The notes beneath the pieces are model-generated. The model was not told the origin of the DNA. It ran no database searches and was given only the letters and a program-made list of their open reading frames with translations. Shown piece after piece: positions 35,519 to 43,547 of a DNA stretch of 64,000 bases (position 1 is its first letter; each line of letters starts with the position of its first letter). Both the position numbers and the translations under genes were made by a program. The DNA is taken from contig JAXGMN010000030.1 of assembly GCA_040768665.1 (NCBI GenBank), positions 110,902 through 174,901 of the forward strand, written 5' to 3'. The DNA is from JABWBD01 sp040768665 (GTDB lineage: Bacteria > Planctomycetota > Planctomycetia > Pirellulales > Thermoguttaceae).

Positions 35519-36958
35519 GCCGCCTTTCTCTGCGCGGCGATATCCGCTAGCGCGCTCGGCGCGGATGCGCCCTCGGTGGAGAAGGCCGGCGCACGTTCGG
35601 CGGTCCCGGACGAGGTTCGACGGCATTCGCCGCATCTCAAGACGGGGGTCCTTCCGGTCAACATCCTCTTCATACTCGTCGACGATCAGGGCTACTACGA
35701 TCTGGGCTGCTACGGTGCGACGGAAGTCAAGACGCCGCGAATCGACGCGATGGCAGCCGCCGGCGTGCGATTTAGCGACTACTACGCCGCAGCGCCGATC
35801 TGTTCCCCGTCGCGTGCGGGCCTGCTCACCGGCCGCTATCCGCGGCGTTTCGGCATGGAAACGTGGGTGCAGCGGGCCGATTCGCGGCGGGGCATCCCCA
35901 CCAGCGAACTGACCATCGCCGAATTGCTCAAGACGGGCGGCTACGCCACGGCATGCATCGGCAAGTGGCACGTCGGATTTACACCCCAACTGCTGCCTCG
36001 CTCCCGCGGGTTCGACCACTACTTCGGTCTGCTGCACAACCTGGATCCGGTCGAAACGGTTTACTTCGAACGGGACGGTGGTGTGCCGCTCGTGTGCAAC
36101 GGAGAGGTTGTCAAGCGCCCCGCCGACCCGTCCGAACTCACCCGCCTGTACACGGACGAGGCGATCCGGTTCATCGAGCGGCAGGGCGATCGTCCGTGGT
36201 TCGTCTACCTGCCGCACACGATGCTTCATGACCCGATCGGAGTGAGTGCGGAGTTTAAGGGCAGGTCTTCCTGGGGAAGCTACGGCGACGCCATCGAGGA
36301 GCTCGACTTTCATGTCGGGCGTCTGCTCGATACGCTCGAGCGACGGAGCCTCGCCGACCGGACCCTGGTTGTCTACGCGTCGGACAACGGGCGAGGGCCG
36401 GGCCGCACATCTTCGCAGCCGATGCGAGGCAACAAGCTCACCACATACGAGTGTGGGATTCGAGTGCCGTGCATCGCGTTCGGAGCGGGCGTTCGCTCGG
36501 GCTACGTTTCCCGCGAGTTGGTCCACGCCATGGATTGGTTCCCGACGATGGCCACTTTTGCCGGTTTGGAAGTGCCCGCAGATCGCGTGTTGGACGGTCG
36601 CGACTTGACGTCGCTGCTTACCGGTGAGACGGATACCGTTGGGGTCGTCGATGCGGGCGCCTCGCTCAATGCCGCCGTACCGTTGCGTCGGCCGTGGAAT
36701 CCGCCCGGAGAATGGGCGTCGCTGGTTTCGCGGGACGAATACCTCGGCGCGTTCTTCTACCACGGCGCGGAAGGGCAACTGGCCGCCGTGCGCTGGGGCA
36801 GGTGGAAGTTGATGCTGAGTCCCGCGCTGCAACTGTTCGATCTCGATGCCGACCCCGGCGAGTCGAAGGCCGCCCGAAACGGCGAAATGATTCGAAAGCT
36901 CCGCGGCATGGCCGTGATGTTTCAGGAAGAAATGAATGCGCAACGAGGTCGCTATTGA
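35498..36958 (+). CDS. Exported sulfatase (formylglycine-dependent)
   Basis: A 486-residue protein with signal peptide (VFAAFLCAAISASALGAD). The sulfatase fold begins with NILFILVDDQGYYDLGCYG, whose two aspartates bind calcium. The CSPSRAGLLTGR motif has Cys102, to be converted to formylglycine. Further conserved parts are CIGKWHVGF and VVYASDNGRGPG, and the C-terminal LFDLDADPGE segment ends the domain. It should remove sulfate esters from glycans, with periplasmic or surface location. GTG 35498 gives the signal peptide directly; ATG 35438 is an alternative that overlaps the previous gene by 26 bp. The GGGGGG/GGCAGG ribosome-binding region lies within the mobile element copy. Confidence 0.88.
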   Translation: MFLGKVFAAFLCAAISASALGADAPSVEKAGARSAVPDEVRRHSPHLKTGVLPVNILFILVDDQGYYDLGCYGATEVKTPRIDAMAAAGVRFSDYYAAAPICSPSRAGLLTGRYPRRFGMETWVQRADSRRGIPTSELTIAELLKTGGYATACIGKWHVGFTPQLLPRSRGFDHYFGLLHNLDPVETVYFERDGGVPLVCNGEVVKRPADPSELTRLYTDEAIRFIERQGDRPWFVYLPHTMLHDPIGVSAEFKGRSSWGSYGDAIEELDFHVGRLLDTLERRSLADRTLVVYASDNGRGPGRTSSQPMRGNKLTTYECGIRVPCIAFGAGVRSGYVSRELVHAMDWFPTMATFAGLEVPADRVLDGRDLTSLLTGETDTVGVVDAGASLNAAVPLRRPWNPPGEWASLVSRDEYLGAFFYHGAEGQLAAVRWGRWKLMLSPALQLFDLDADPGESKAARNGEMIRKLRGMAVMFQEEMNAQRGRY

Positions 36959-37020
36959 CCACTGCAATGAAAACGAGCGAGGCCGACCGACGGAAAGCCG
37001 GTGACGCCACCAGATGCGCC

Positions 37021-37158
37021 CGGATTTGCGGTGGTGGCGCGGGCTAGCTGGGGAACCTTGGGCTCCTGCCAGACGAGCTGGCAGGGGGCCGGATTTGAGG
37101 TGGTGGCGCGGGCTAGCTGGGGAACCTTGGGCTCCTGCCAGACGAGCTGGCAGGGGGC
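37021..37158. repeat. Tandem duplication, two 69-bp units
   Basis: The units 37021-37089 and 37090-37158 differ at about one base (GCG against GAG near the start). Each contains CTGCCAG-ACGAG-CTGGCAG, a perfect 7-bp hairpin. The repeat fills much of the 320-bp gap between the sulfatase and the Gfo/Idh/MocA gene. No gene is present there. Confidence 0.8.
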
Positions 37159-37278
37159 CGACGTGCGTCGGGGGAAGCACGGGGTCGAGCGGTGTCGCGC
37201 GAAATCGGGTCTGCTACAATGAACGCTTATTAGCCCACGCGCCCTGAAACCCCCAATCCCGCCCCAGGAGCACACCTC

Positions 37279-38613
37279 ATGTCGAACCGCCGAACCTTCA
37301 ACCGCCGCCGTTTCCTCCAGGGTGCCGCCGCTGCGGCCGTGGCCGCTCCCACGGTGATCCCCCGTTCGGTCCTGGGAGCCGAAGGATCGCCGGCGCCCAG
37401 CGAAAGGGTGACGATGGGGTTTATCGGCTGTGGTCGGCAAACGGATGCGTACAACATCCCGTTGTTCGTCCGAACTCCCGGCGTCGTGGCCCTGGCCGTG
37501 TGCGACGTCGACTCCTGGCGGCTCGACAACGCGGTGGGCCGGATCCAGCAGCAGTACGATTCCGGACGGGCGAAGGGCACGTTCTTCCCCGTCGACAAGT
37601 ACGTCGATTACCAGGACCTGCTCGCCCGCGACGATATCGACGCCGTGATGATCGCCACGCCCGACCACTGGCACACTCTCATGGCCCTGGACGCCATGAA
37701 GGCCGGCAAGGACGTCGCGTTGGAGAAACCGATCACACGAACCATCGCCGAGGGGCAACAGCTCATCGCGGCGGCCCGCAAGCACAAACGCATATTCCGC
37801 GTCGACAGCGAGTTTCGCAGCCAGAAGCCGTCGCATTGGGCCACCTCGCTGGTCCGCAACGGCTACATCGGAAAGGTGCGGCGGGTGCTGACCTGCGTGC
37901 CGCAGAGCGACGTCGGCTGCCCGCCGCAGCCGGAGATGCCGGTGCCGGACGGGCTCGACTACGAGCGCTGGCAGGGCCCGGCCCCGCGAGCCCCGTATAC
38001 GCTCAACCGCGTGCATACGCCGAAGTCGTACGCTCGCCCCGGGTGGATGCGGCATCTCTACTACTGCGACGGCATGATCACCAACTGGGGCACCCACCTG
38101 AATAACGGCGCGATGTGGGCCACCGACACCGAGCGGACCGGGCCGGTGGAGATCGAAGCCACCGGCACATATCCCGAGCCGGAGAGCTTCTGGAACGTGC
38201 TGCTGAAATTCGACATCAAGTACACGTTTGCCGACGGTCTTGAGTGGACCTACCGCACCGAGAAGCCGTACTTCATCATCGAAGGCGACGAGGGCTGGGT
38301 CCGAGCCGGATTCCAGGAGCGCGATGCCGAACCCAAGAGCCTGTTGACCCTCGAGCTCAAGCCCGACGATCGGCAGTTTCGGTTCAAGAGCGAAAAGCAG
38401 GACTTCATCGACTGTGTCCGCACTCGCGAGGAAACCCTTGAGCCGGCCGAGGTGGGCCACCGCGTGACCTCGCTGGGCCATCTGGGCCATATCGCCATCC
38501 AACTCGGCGAGAAGCTCCGGTTCGATCCCGTCAAAGAAGTCTTCGAGGGCAACGATGCGGCCAACGCGATGCTCGACAAACCGATCCAACAGCCGGTCCA
38601 TCACAAAACCTGA
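37279..38613 (+). CDS. Tat-exported Gfo/Idh/MocA family oxidoreductase
   Basis: A 444-residue protein. It starts with a twin-arginine signal (NRRRFLQGAAAAAVAAP) followed by IPRSVLGAEG. The Rossmann fold has TMGFIGCGRQTDAYN and the catalytic EKP motif is in VALEKPITRT. The C-terminal part (NWGTHLNNGAMW, DFIDCVRTREETLEPAEVGH) is standard for the exported planctomycete branch. These enzymes use NAD(P) to oxidise or isomerise sugars, and export already folded with cofactor fits the Tat signal. The TGA stop is inside the 9-bp duplication made by the mobile element that follows. Confidence 0.9.
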   Translation: MSNRRTFNRRRFLQGAAAAAVAAPTVIPRSVLGAEGSPAPSERVTMGFIGCGRQTDAYNIPLFVRTPGVVALAVCDVDSWRLDNAVGRIQQQYDSGRAKGTFFPVDKYVDYQDLLARDDIDAVMIATPDHWHTLMALDAMKAGKDVALEKPITRTIAEGQQLIAAARKHKRIFRVDSEFRSQKPSHWATSLVRNGYIGKVRRVLTCVPQSDVGCPPQPEMPVPDGLDYERWQGPAPRAPYTLNRVHTPKSYARPGWMRHLYYCDGMITNWGTHLNNGAMWATDTERTGPVEIEATGTYPEPESFWNVLLKFDIKYTFADGLEWTYRTEKPYFIIEGDEGWVRAGFQERDAEPKSLLTLELKPDDRQFRFKSEKQDFIDCVRTREETLEPAEVGHRVTSLGHLGHIAIQLGEKLRFDPVKEVFEGNDAANAMLDKPIQQPVHHKT

Positions 38614-38737
38614 GTAACCGTTTACCGGGCGGAAGAGAGAGGGACAGGTCCATGTTTTCGGCCAACGTCTTTGACGCCAAAACACTCGAATTGGCCGAAG
38701 AATGGGCCAGTCCCCGACCGTCGGCGTGAACGATTAC
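38614..38737 (+). mobile_element. MITE-like element, family 1, copy 4 (complete, with 9-bp duplication)
   Basis: This 124-bp copy begins GTAACCGTTTACCGGGCGG and ends GGCGTGAACGATTAC, imperfect inverted ends of about 15 bp. Inner arms GGGACAGGTCCAT / ATGGGCCAGTCCC and TTCGGCCAA / TTGGCCGAA make the whole element nearly one hairpin. It is flanked on both sides by AAAACCTGA (38605-38613 and 38738-38746), a perfect target-site duplication. It encodes no protein of its own. Confidence 0.85.
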
Positions 38738-38796
38738 AAAACCTGATCGGCCAAAGTCGGATCTGCAATGAGAACATTGGGCCGCAGCCGCGGGAT

Positions 38797-40524
38797 TTAC
38801 TCCGCGCCGCGGTCGCCGGCGCGAAGAACCGGGCGGACGCCGTCAATTCGGACGTTGGGACGCTGGCGGTCGAGGCGGATGGGCTCGCGAGATTCGCAGA
38901 TGCCGAGGTTGCCGGCTGCGTCGCGGACCTCGATCCGGAGGAACAGTTCGTCGGGTACGCTGGCGGGCACGTTCCAGGCATACTGACCGGTGTTTTCAAG
39001 ATCCGTCGCGATGGTCGTCCACGGTCCGCCGTCCGTCTGGCTGTAGAAGAGAGCGACCGGTCGGGAAGCGAGCATCCGGTCGTTTGCTTCCCACGAAATC
39101 AGGAGCTTCCCGGCATCATTGCCGGCCGATTGGCGTGCGGACAGGAGGTGAACCTCGGGTCGGGTCAGATCGACGACGACCCACAGGTCGGGCACCGTAC
39201 CACTGGCCGGCGGCTCGCCGCCCAGCCCGACTCCGCTTTGGACGACTACACGGAACCCGTACATGCCCTCGGCGGGGACATTTGCCATTACCGGGCTTTG
39301 TGTGTCGTCGTCCGTGCCGAAGCTCGCCCATGTCTTGCCGCCGTCGCGGGTTCCCCAGAGTTCCACGCGGGCAATGCCCGAGGGACCGATCGAGTCGATC
39401 GTGTACTCGAGCTCGAACATCGTCGTATTCACCATTCGCGGCTGCCCGTTGCCCAACGTTGGTCCGGTCGACTCCCGGGGGCTGCCGCCCGGCGGCACGA
39501 ACTGGTTGCCGATCGCCGGGTAGATCTGGATCGCCACCGTGGGCTGCGGCGGCGGAAGGGAAGCGGTAGGGTAGCTGGCGTTCTTTTGGGGCACTGCGAC
39601 GTATTGATTGGCAATGCCAGGGTCGATCGTTTGGGAACGGAATGGGTTGCCCGCGGCGAGTGCGTTGATCGGGTCCGGGGGAACTCCGCCTGCGAGGACT
39701 TGTCGAGGCGCTGCGGAGGGCGTCGGTGGGGCTGCGGGCGACGGTTCCGGGCGTTGGACTGCGGTGCGCCATTGGGTCGAGGGCGGCGACGACGCAAACG
39801 CCGATTGTGGCGGTGACGCGGCGTCTGCCGTGAGGTTTTGCCCTCCGGGCCGGGTGTCTCGGGCTTTCACCTGGGCGTGGCTGACGTTGGCGTTCCCCGC
39901 CTGATCAATGACCTCGGCACGAATCTCGACCCGAGCACCGCTGCCCTGTGGCAACCAGGTGACCGCGCCGGACTGGACGGGCCCGTTGACGGTCATGCGG
40001 CCGTGGTCGACGGCCACCGGCTGCCACTGCTGGGAGGAATCGGTGCGGTAGAGGATCCGTAGACTGTCGAGCTTGGGATTGAGCTCGGTAATTTGCCATC
40101 GCGCCGTCACCTCGCTCCCGTCGCCACGGACCGCTTCCAGGTCAAGGCGAGGCGGGACCGTATCGACGACAACGGAAAGCCCGGGACTGGTAGCCTGCGG
40201 CGGTCGAAGACGGCCCTGGCCGTCGATCGTCTGGACGACAAACCAGTACTCCCCGTCGCCGCCGGCGCGGAACAGAAACCGGCCGAGATTCGGTTCCACC
40301 TTGCTGTGTACGCGCCAGCTCGCACCGCGATCCGTCGACACCTGCAACTGAACGCCGACCGGCTCGGTCGCGGTCGGTTCTCCCCGTTCAACGCGGAAAG
40401 GGATCGAGAACATCGTTTGCCGGGTGGCGATTGGCTGCGGCGTCGACATCCCCGCGGCTGCACCGAGCGGATCGGTGGCCGCCGCTGCGAGGACGAGGAG
40501 CCGAGTCAGGGGCAACAGCCACAT
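38797..40524 (-). CDS. Secreted multi-domain beta-sandwich protein with Asp-box-like motifs
   Basis: A 575-residue protein with a signal peptide (MWLLPLTRLLVLAAAATDP). Four or more beta-sandwich units can be seen. Units carry Asp-box-like loops (VSTDRGASWRVH, GTRDGGKTWASFG, SQTDGGPWTTIA) and Ig/FN3-like edges (LRIEVRDAAGNLGICE, VEIRAEVIDQAGNANVSHA). Between residues 255 and 340 there is a low-complexity Pro/Ser/Ala linker. The mix suggests binding or sensing of exported material, not catalysis. ATG 40524 has GGAGG upstream and follows no other gene. It converges on the Gfo/Idh/MocA gene, with the mobile element in between. Confidence 0.6.
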   Translation of the reverse strand: MWLLPLTRLLVLAAAATDPLGAAAGMSTPQPIATRQTMFSIPFRVERGEPTATEPVGVQLQVSTDRGASWRVHSKVEPNLGRFLFRAGGDGEYWFVVQTIDGQGRLRPPQATSPGLSVVVDTVPPRLDLEAVRGDGSEVTARWQITELNPKLDSLRILYRTDSSQQWQPVAVDHGRMTVNGPVQSGAVTWLPQGSGARVEIRAEVIDQAGNANVSHAQVKARDTRPGGQNLTADAASPPQSAFASSPPSTQWRTAVQRPEPSPAAPPTPSAAPRQVLAGGVPPDPINALAAGNPFRSQTIDPGIANQYVAVPQKNASYPTASLPPPQPTVAIQIYPAIGNQFVPPGGSPRESTGPTLGNGQPRMVNTTMFELEYTIDSIGPSGIARVELWGTRDGGKTWASFGTDDDTQSPVMANVPAEGMYGFRVVVQSGVGLGGEPPASGTVPDLWVVVDLTRPEVHLLSARQSAGNDAGKLLISWEANDRMLASRPVALFYSQTDGGPWTTIATDLENTGQYAWNVPASVPDELFLRIEVRDAAGNLGICESREPIRLDRQRPNVRIDGVRPVLRAGDRGAE

Positions 40525-40803
40525 CCGAGTATTCCCTCCGTGGTCGTCGGGCGTTTGTTGGTTCGCACCCGGAACTCTTACGACTTCTGCTACCCGCCAT
40601 TCGATGATTGCCGAAACACTAGAGTATCCCGTATGGTGGTATCGGCAATGCCGGCCGTAGTACTTGAGCGAGATGCGCCGAGCGAAGGGGTAGGGTGATC
40701 CTGGCAAGGGAGACCGGGGGGGGCGAGCGTGTTGCACCGGTGCGGCGGGCCGCCGACAATCGTCGGGTAGGAAGCAAGGACCACATTTTGGGAGGTGCTG
40801 CTG

Positions 40804-43524
40804 ATGAACCGACGAACGATCGCGTGGGCAGGGTGGCTGGGACTTGCACTGCTTGGAGGACTGCCGGCGACTACGGCCGCATCGGCCACGGTGCTTTACG
40901 TGGCGCCGGAGGGAAACGACGCCTGGTCGGGCACACGGCCTGAGGCCAATGCCTCCGCCACGGATGGGCCGTTGGCTTCGGTCGATCAGGCCCGAGATCG
41001 CCTCCGGCGGCTGCGGCAAGAGGGCAAACTCGCCGGACCGGTCACGGTGCGGATTCGCGGCCTGCACCGGCTCGAGCGGCCGCTGGTTTTCACGCCGGAA
41101 GACTCCGGCACCGCAGAGACGATCGTCACCTTTACCGGCTATCCCGGCGAAACGCCGGTGCTCTCCGGTGGTCGGCGAATCACCGGCTGGCGCAAGCACG
41201 ATGAGCGGCTCTGGGCCGCGGAATTGCCCGAGGTCCGCGGCGGTTCGTGGTACTTCCGGCAACTTTTTGTCGACGGGCGGCGAGCGACGCGGGCTCGAAC
41301 GCCCAATGAGGGCTATCTCCGCGTGCCAGCTCTTGTCGAAAACACGCCCGGGGCCCGCTGGAATGAGGGTGTGGACCGATTCCGTTTTCAGCCGGGCGAT
41401 CTGCGGCGATGGGCGGATCTGAGCAATGTTGAAGTGATCGTCTTTCATTCCTGGAACACCTCCCGCGTGCGGATCAAGTCGGTCGACGAGGATCAGCACG
41501 TCGTGGTCTTCACGGGGTCGACGGTTTTCCGACCGCTGGCATGGGATCCCAAGCAGCGGTACTACGTGGAGAATTATCGGGAGGCGCTGGATGCGCCGGG
41601 CGAATGGTTTCTCGATTGCGCAGCGGGCCGGCTTTGGTACTGGCCGCTGCCGGGAGAAGACCCGGAGAAGGCCGAAGTCGTTGCGCCAGCGCTCGGCGAA
41701 CTGCTCCGGCTGGAGGGCCAGGCGGATTCCGGACAATGGGTGCAGCATGTTCGCTTTGACGGGCTCTCGTTGCAGCACTGCGATTGGGACCTGCCGGCGG
41801 CCGGGTACGGCGACCCGCAGGCCGCCGTGACGGTGGGCGCCGCCGTGACGGCGGATGGAGCCCGACACTGCGAAGTCGCGCGGTGCGAGATCGCGCACGT
41901 GGGCGGCTACGGCCTCTGGTTCCGCGGCGGCTGCAAGGAGAATCGCATCGAGCAGAACCATATTCACGACCTGGGGGCCGGCGGGGTGCGCCTCGGCGAG
42001 CCGGTCATGGCGCAGACCGACGAGGCCGAATCGAGCCGCAATCTGGTGTCGAACAACTACATCCACGACGGCGGCTACGTCTACGCTGCGGGCGTAGGTC
42101 TGTGGCTGGCTCAAAGCAGCCACAACACCATTTCCCATAACGACATCCACAGTTTCGACTACTCCGGCATGTCGATCGGCTGGGACTGGAGCGACGCCCC
42201 GACGCGGACGCTCCACAATCTCATCGAAAACAACCACGTCCACCACGTCGTCCGCGGCGTGCTCAGCGACGCCGGCGGCATCTATATGCTCGGCACACAG
42301 ACCGGTACCGTCATTCGCGGCAACCTCTTTCACGACATCTTTCCTTACGGCGGAAGTCCGGCGATGGCCTGGGGCATCTATTTCGACCAGGGGAGCAACG
42401 GCCTGCTGGTAGAAGACAACATTGTCTATAACACGCTCACCGGCGGGATTATGAACACCGGCACGCACGGCAACACGATCCGCAACAACATCTTCGCCCA
42501 CAGCGCCTGGCAAGCCGCCTGGCGCTACCAGTTCCAAAAAGAGCCGCCGAGCGTCGTCGAGCGGAACATCTTCTACCTGACCCAAGGCGAGTTGTTTCAC
42601 CGCGATGGCGGGCAGACGGATTTCCGTTCGCGATGGGATTACAACCTCTACTGGCGGGCCGACGGCGAACCGCTGTTGTTCTACGGCGACGAGTTCGACG
42701 AGTGGCAGGCGAAGGGAGTCGACGTGCATTCGATGGTCGCCGATCCGGGGTTCATCGATCCCGACCGCTACGACTTCCGGCTCCGGCCGGACTCGCCCGC
42801 TCGAAAGCTCGGGTTCAAGCCGATCGATTCGAGCCAATGTGGCCTGACCGGCGATGAGGATTGGGTGAGCCTGGCCTGGAAGGCGGAGTTTCCACCCACC
42901 GTGCTCCCGCCACCGGCCGCGCCACCGGGGCCGGTGGCGGTGGACGACGGGTTCGAGGAAACGGCGGCCGGCGGCGTGCCGGCAATGGCAACCCTGTGCG
43001 AAGAACAGCGAGGCGACTCGATTCGCGTCACGGCCGGCGGCGCGGCCGAGGGTGGCCAGTGCCTCAAGTTCCAGGACGCGGCCGGACTGCAGCATTCGTT
43101 CAACCCGCACCTGTTCTATCAGCCGCACTTCCGCAAGGGAGTCGCCACAATGAGTTTCGACCTGCGGCTGGGACCGGGGGCGGTTTTCGCCCACGAATGG
43201 CGCGACGCGGCGCAGCCCTATTGCACCGGGCCGTCGCTGCGAGTGGACGCCGGCGGGAAGCTCCACGCCGGCGGCACGCCGGTGATGCAATTGCCGACGG
43301 ATGCGTGGGTGCATGTTGAGATCGTCTGCCGATTGGGCCGCGAGGCCGGCGGCGACTACCAACTTTCGGTGACGGTGCCCGGGGAGGAACCGCGGAAATT
43401 CGATCTTCGCTGCGGCTCGGAGAAATTTCAACGGCTCGAGTGGCTCGGATTTGTGAGCCTGGCGGATGCCGCCACGGTTTTCTATGTGGATAATGTGAAG
43501 CTGAACACGAACTCCACGAAGTGA
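40804..43524 (+). CDS. Secreted right-handed parallel beta-helix protein with C-terminal sandwich domain
   Basis: A 906-residue protein with signal peptide (WAGWLGLALLGGLPATTAAS). It starts in the style of planctomycete pectate-lyase-like proteins (LYVAPEGNDAWSGTRPEANA). The middle (about 330-620) shows repeated right-handed helix turns (NRIEQNHIHDLGAGGVRL, NLVSNNYIHDGG, NTISHNDIHSFDYSGMS, NLIENNHVHHVVRGVLSD). The last about 200 residues are a beta-sandwich, perhaps carbohydrate-binding. Such proteins bind or cleave acidic polysaccharides. ATG 40804 has GGGAGG at the right distance. It is followed 23 bp later by another beta-helix gene, so they probably form an operon. Confidence 0.75.
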   Translation: MNRRTIAWAGWLGLALLGGLPATTAASATVLYVAPEGNDAWSGTRPEANASATDGPLASVDQARDRLRRLRQEGKLAGPVTVRIRGLHRLERPLVFTPEDSGTAETIVTFTGYPGETPVLSGGRRITGWRKHDERLWAAELPEVRGGSWYFRQLFVDGRRATRARTPNEGYLRVPALVENTPGARWNEGVDRFRFQPGDLRRWADLSNVEVIVFHSWNTSRVRIKSVDEDQHVVVFTGSTVFRPLAWDPKQRYYVENYREALDAPGEWFLDCAAGRLWYWPLPGEDPEKAEVVAPALGELLRLEGQADSGQWVQHVRFDGLSLQHCDWDLPAAGYGDPQAAVTVGAAVTADGARHCEVARCEIAHVGGYGLWFRGGCKENRIEQNHIHDLGAGGVRLGEPVMAQTDEAESSRNLVSNNYIHDGGYVYAAGVGLWLAQSSHNTISHNDIHSFDYSGMSIGWDWSDAPTRTLHNLIENNHVHHVVRGVLSDAGGIYMLGTQTGTVIRGNLFHDIFPYGGSPAMAWGIYFDQGSNGLLVEDNIVYNTLTGGIMNTGTHGNTIRNNIFAHSAWQAAWRYQFQKEPPSVVERNIFYLTQGELFHRDGGQTDFRSRWDYNLYWRADGEPLLFYGDEFDEWQAKGVDVHSMVADPGFIDPDRYDFRLRPDSPARKLGFKPIDSSQCGLTGDEDWVSLAWKAEFPPTVLPPPAAPPGPVAVDDGFEETAAGGVPAMATLCEEQRGDSIRVTAGGAAEGGQCLKFQDAAGLQHSFNPHLFYQPHFRKGVATMSFDLRLGPGAVFAHEWRDAAQPYCTGPSLRVDAGGKLHAGGTPVMQLPTDAWVHVEIVCRLGREAGGDYQLSVTVPGEEPRKFDLRCGSEKFQRLEWLGFVSLADAATVFYVDNVKLNTNSTK

Positions 43525-43547
43525 AGTCTCGACAACGGAAGAAACCC

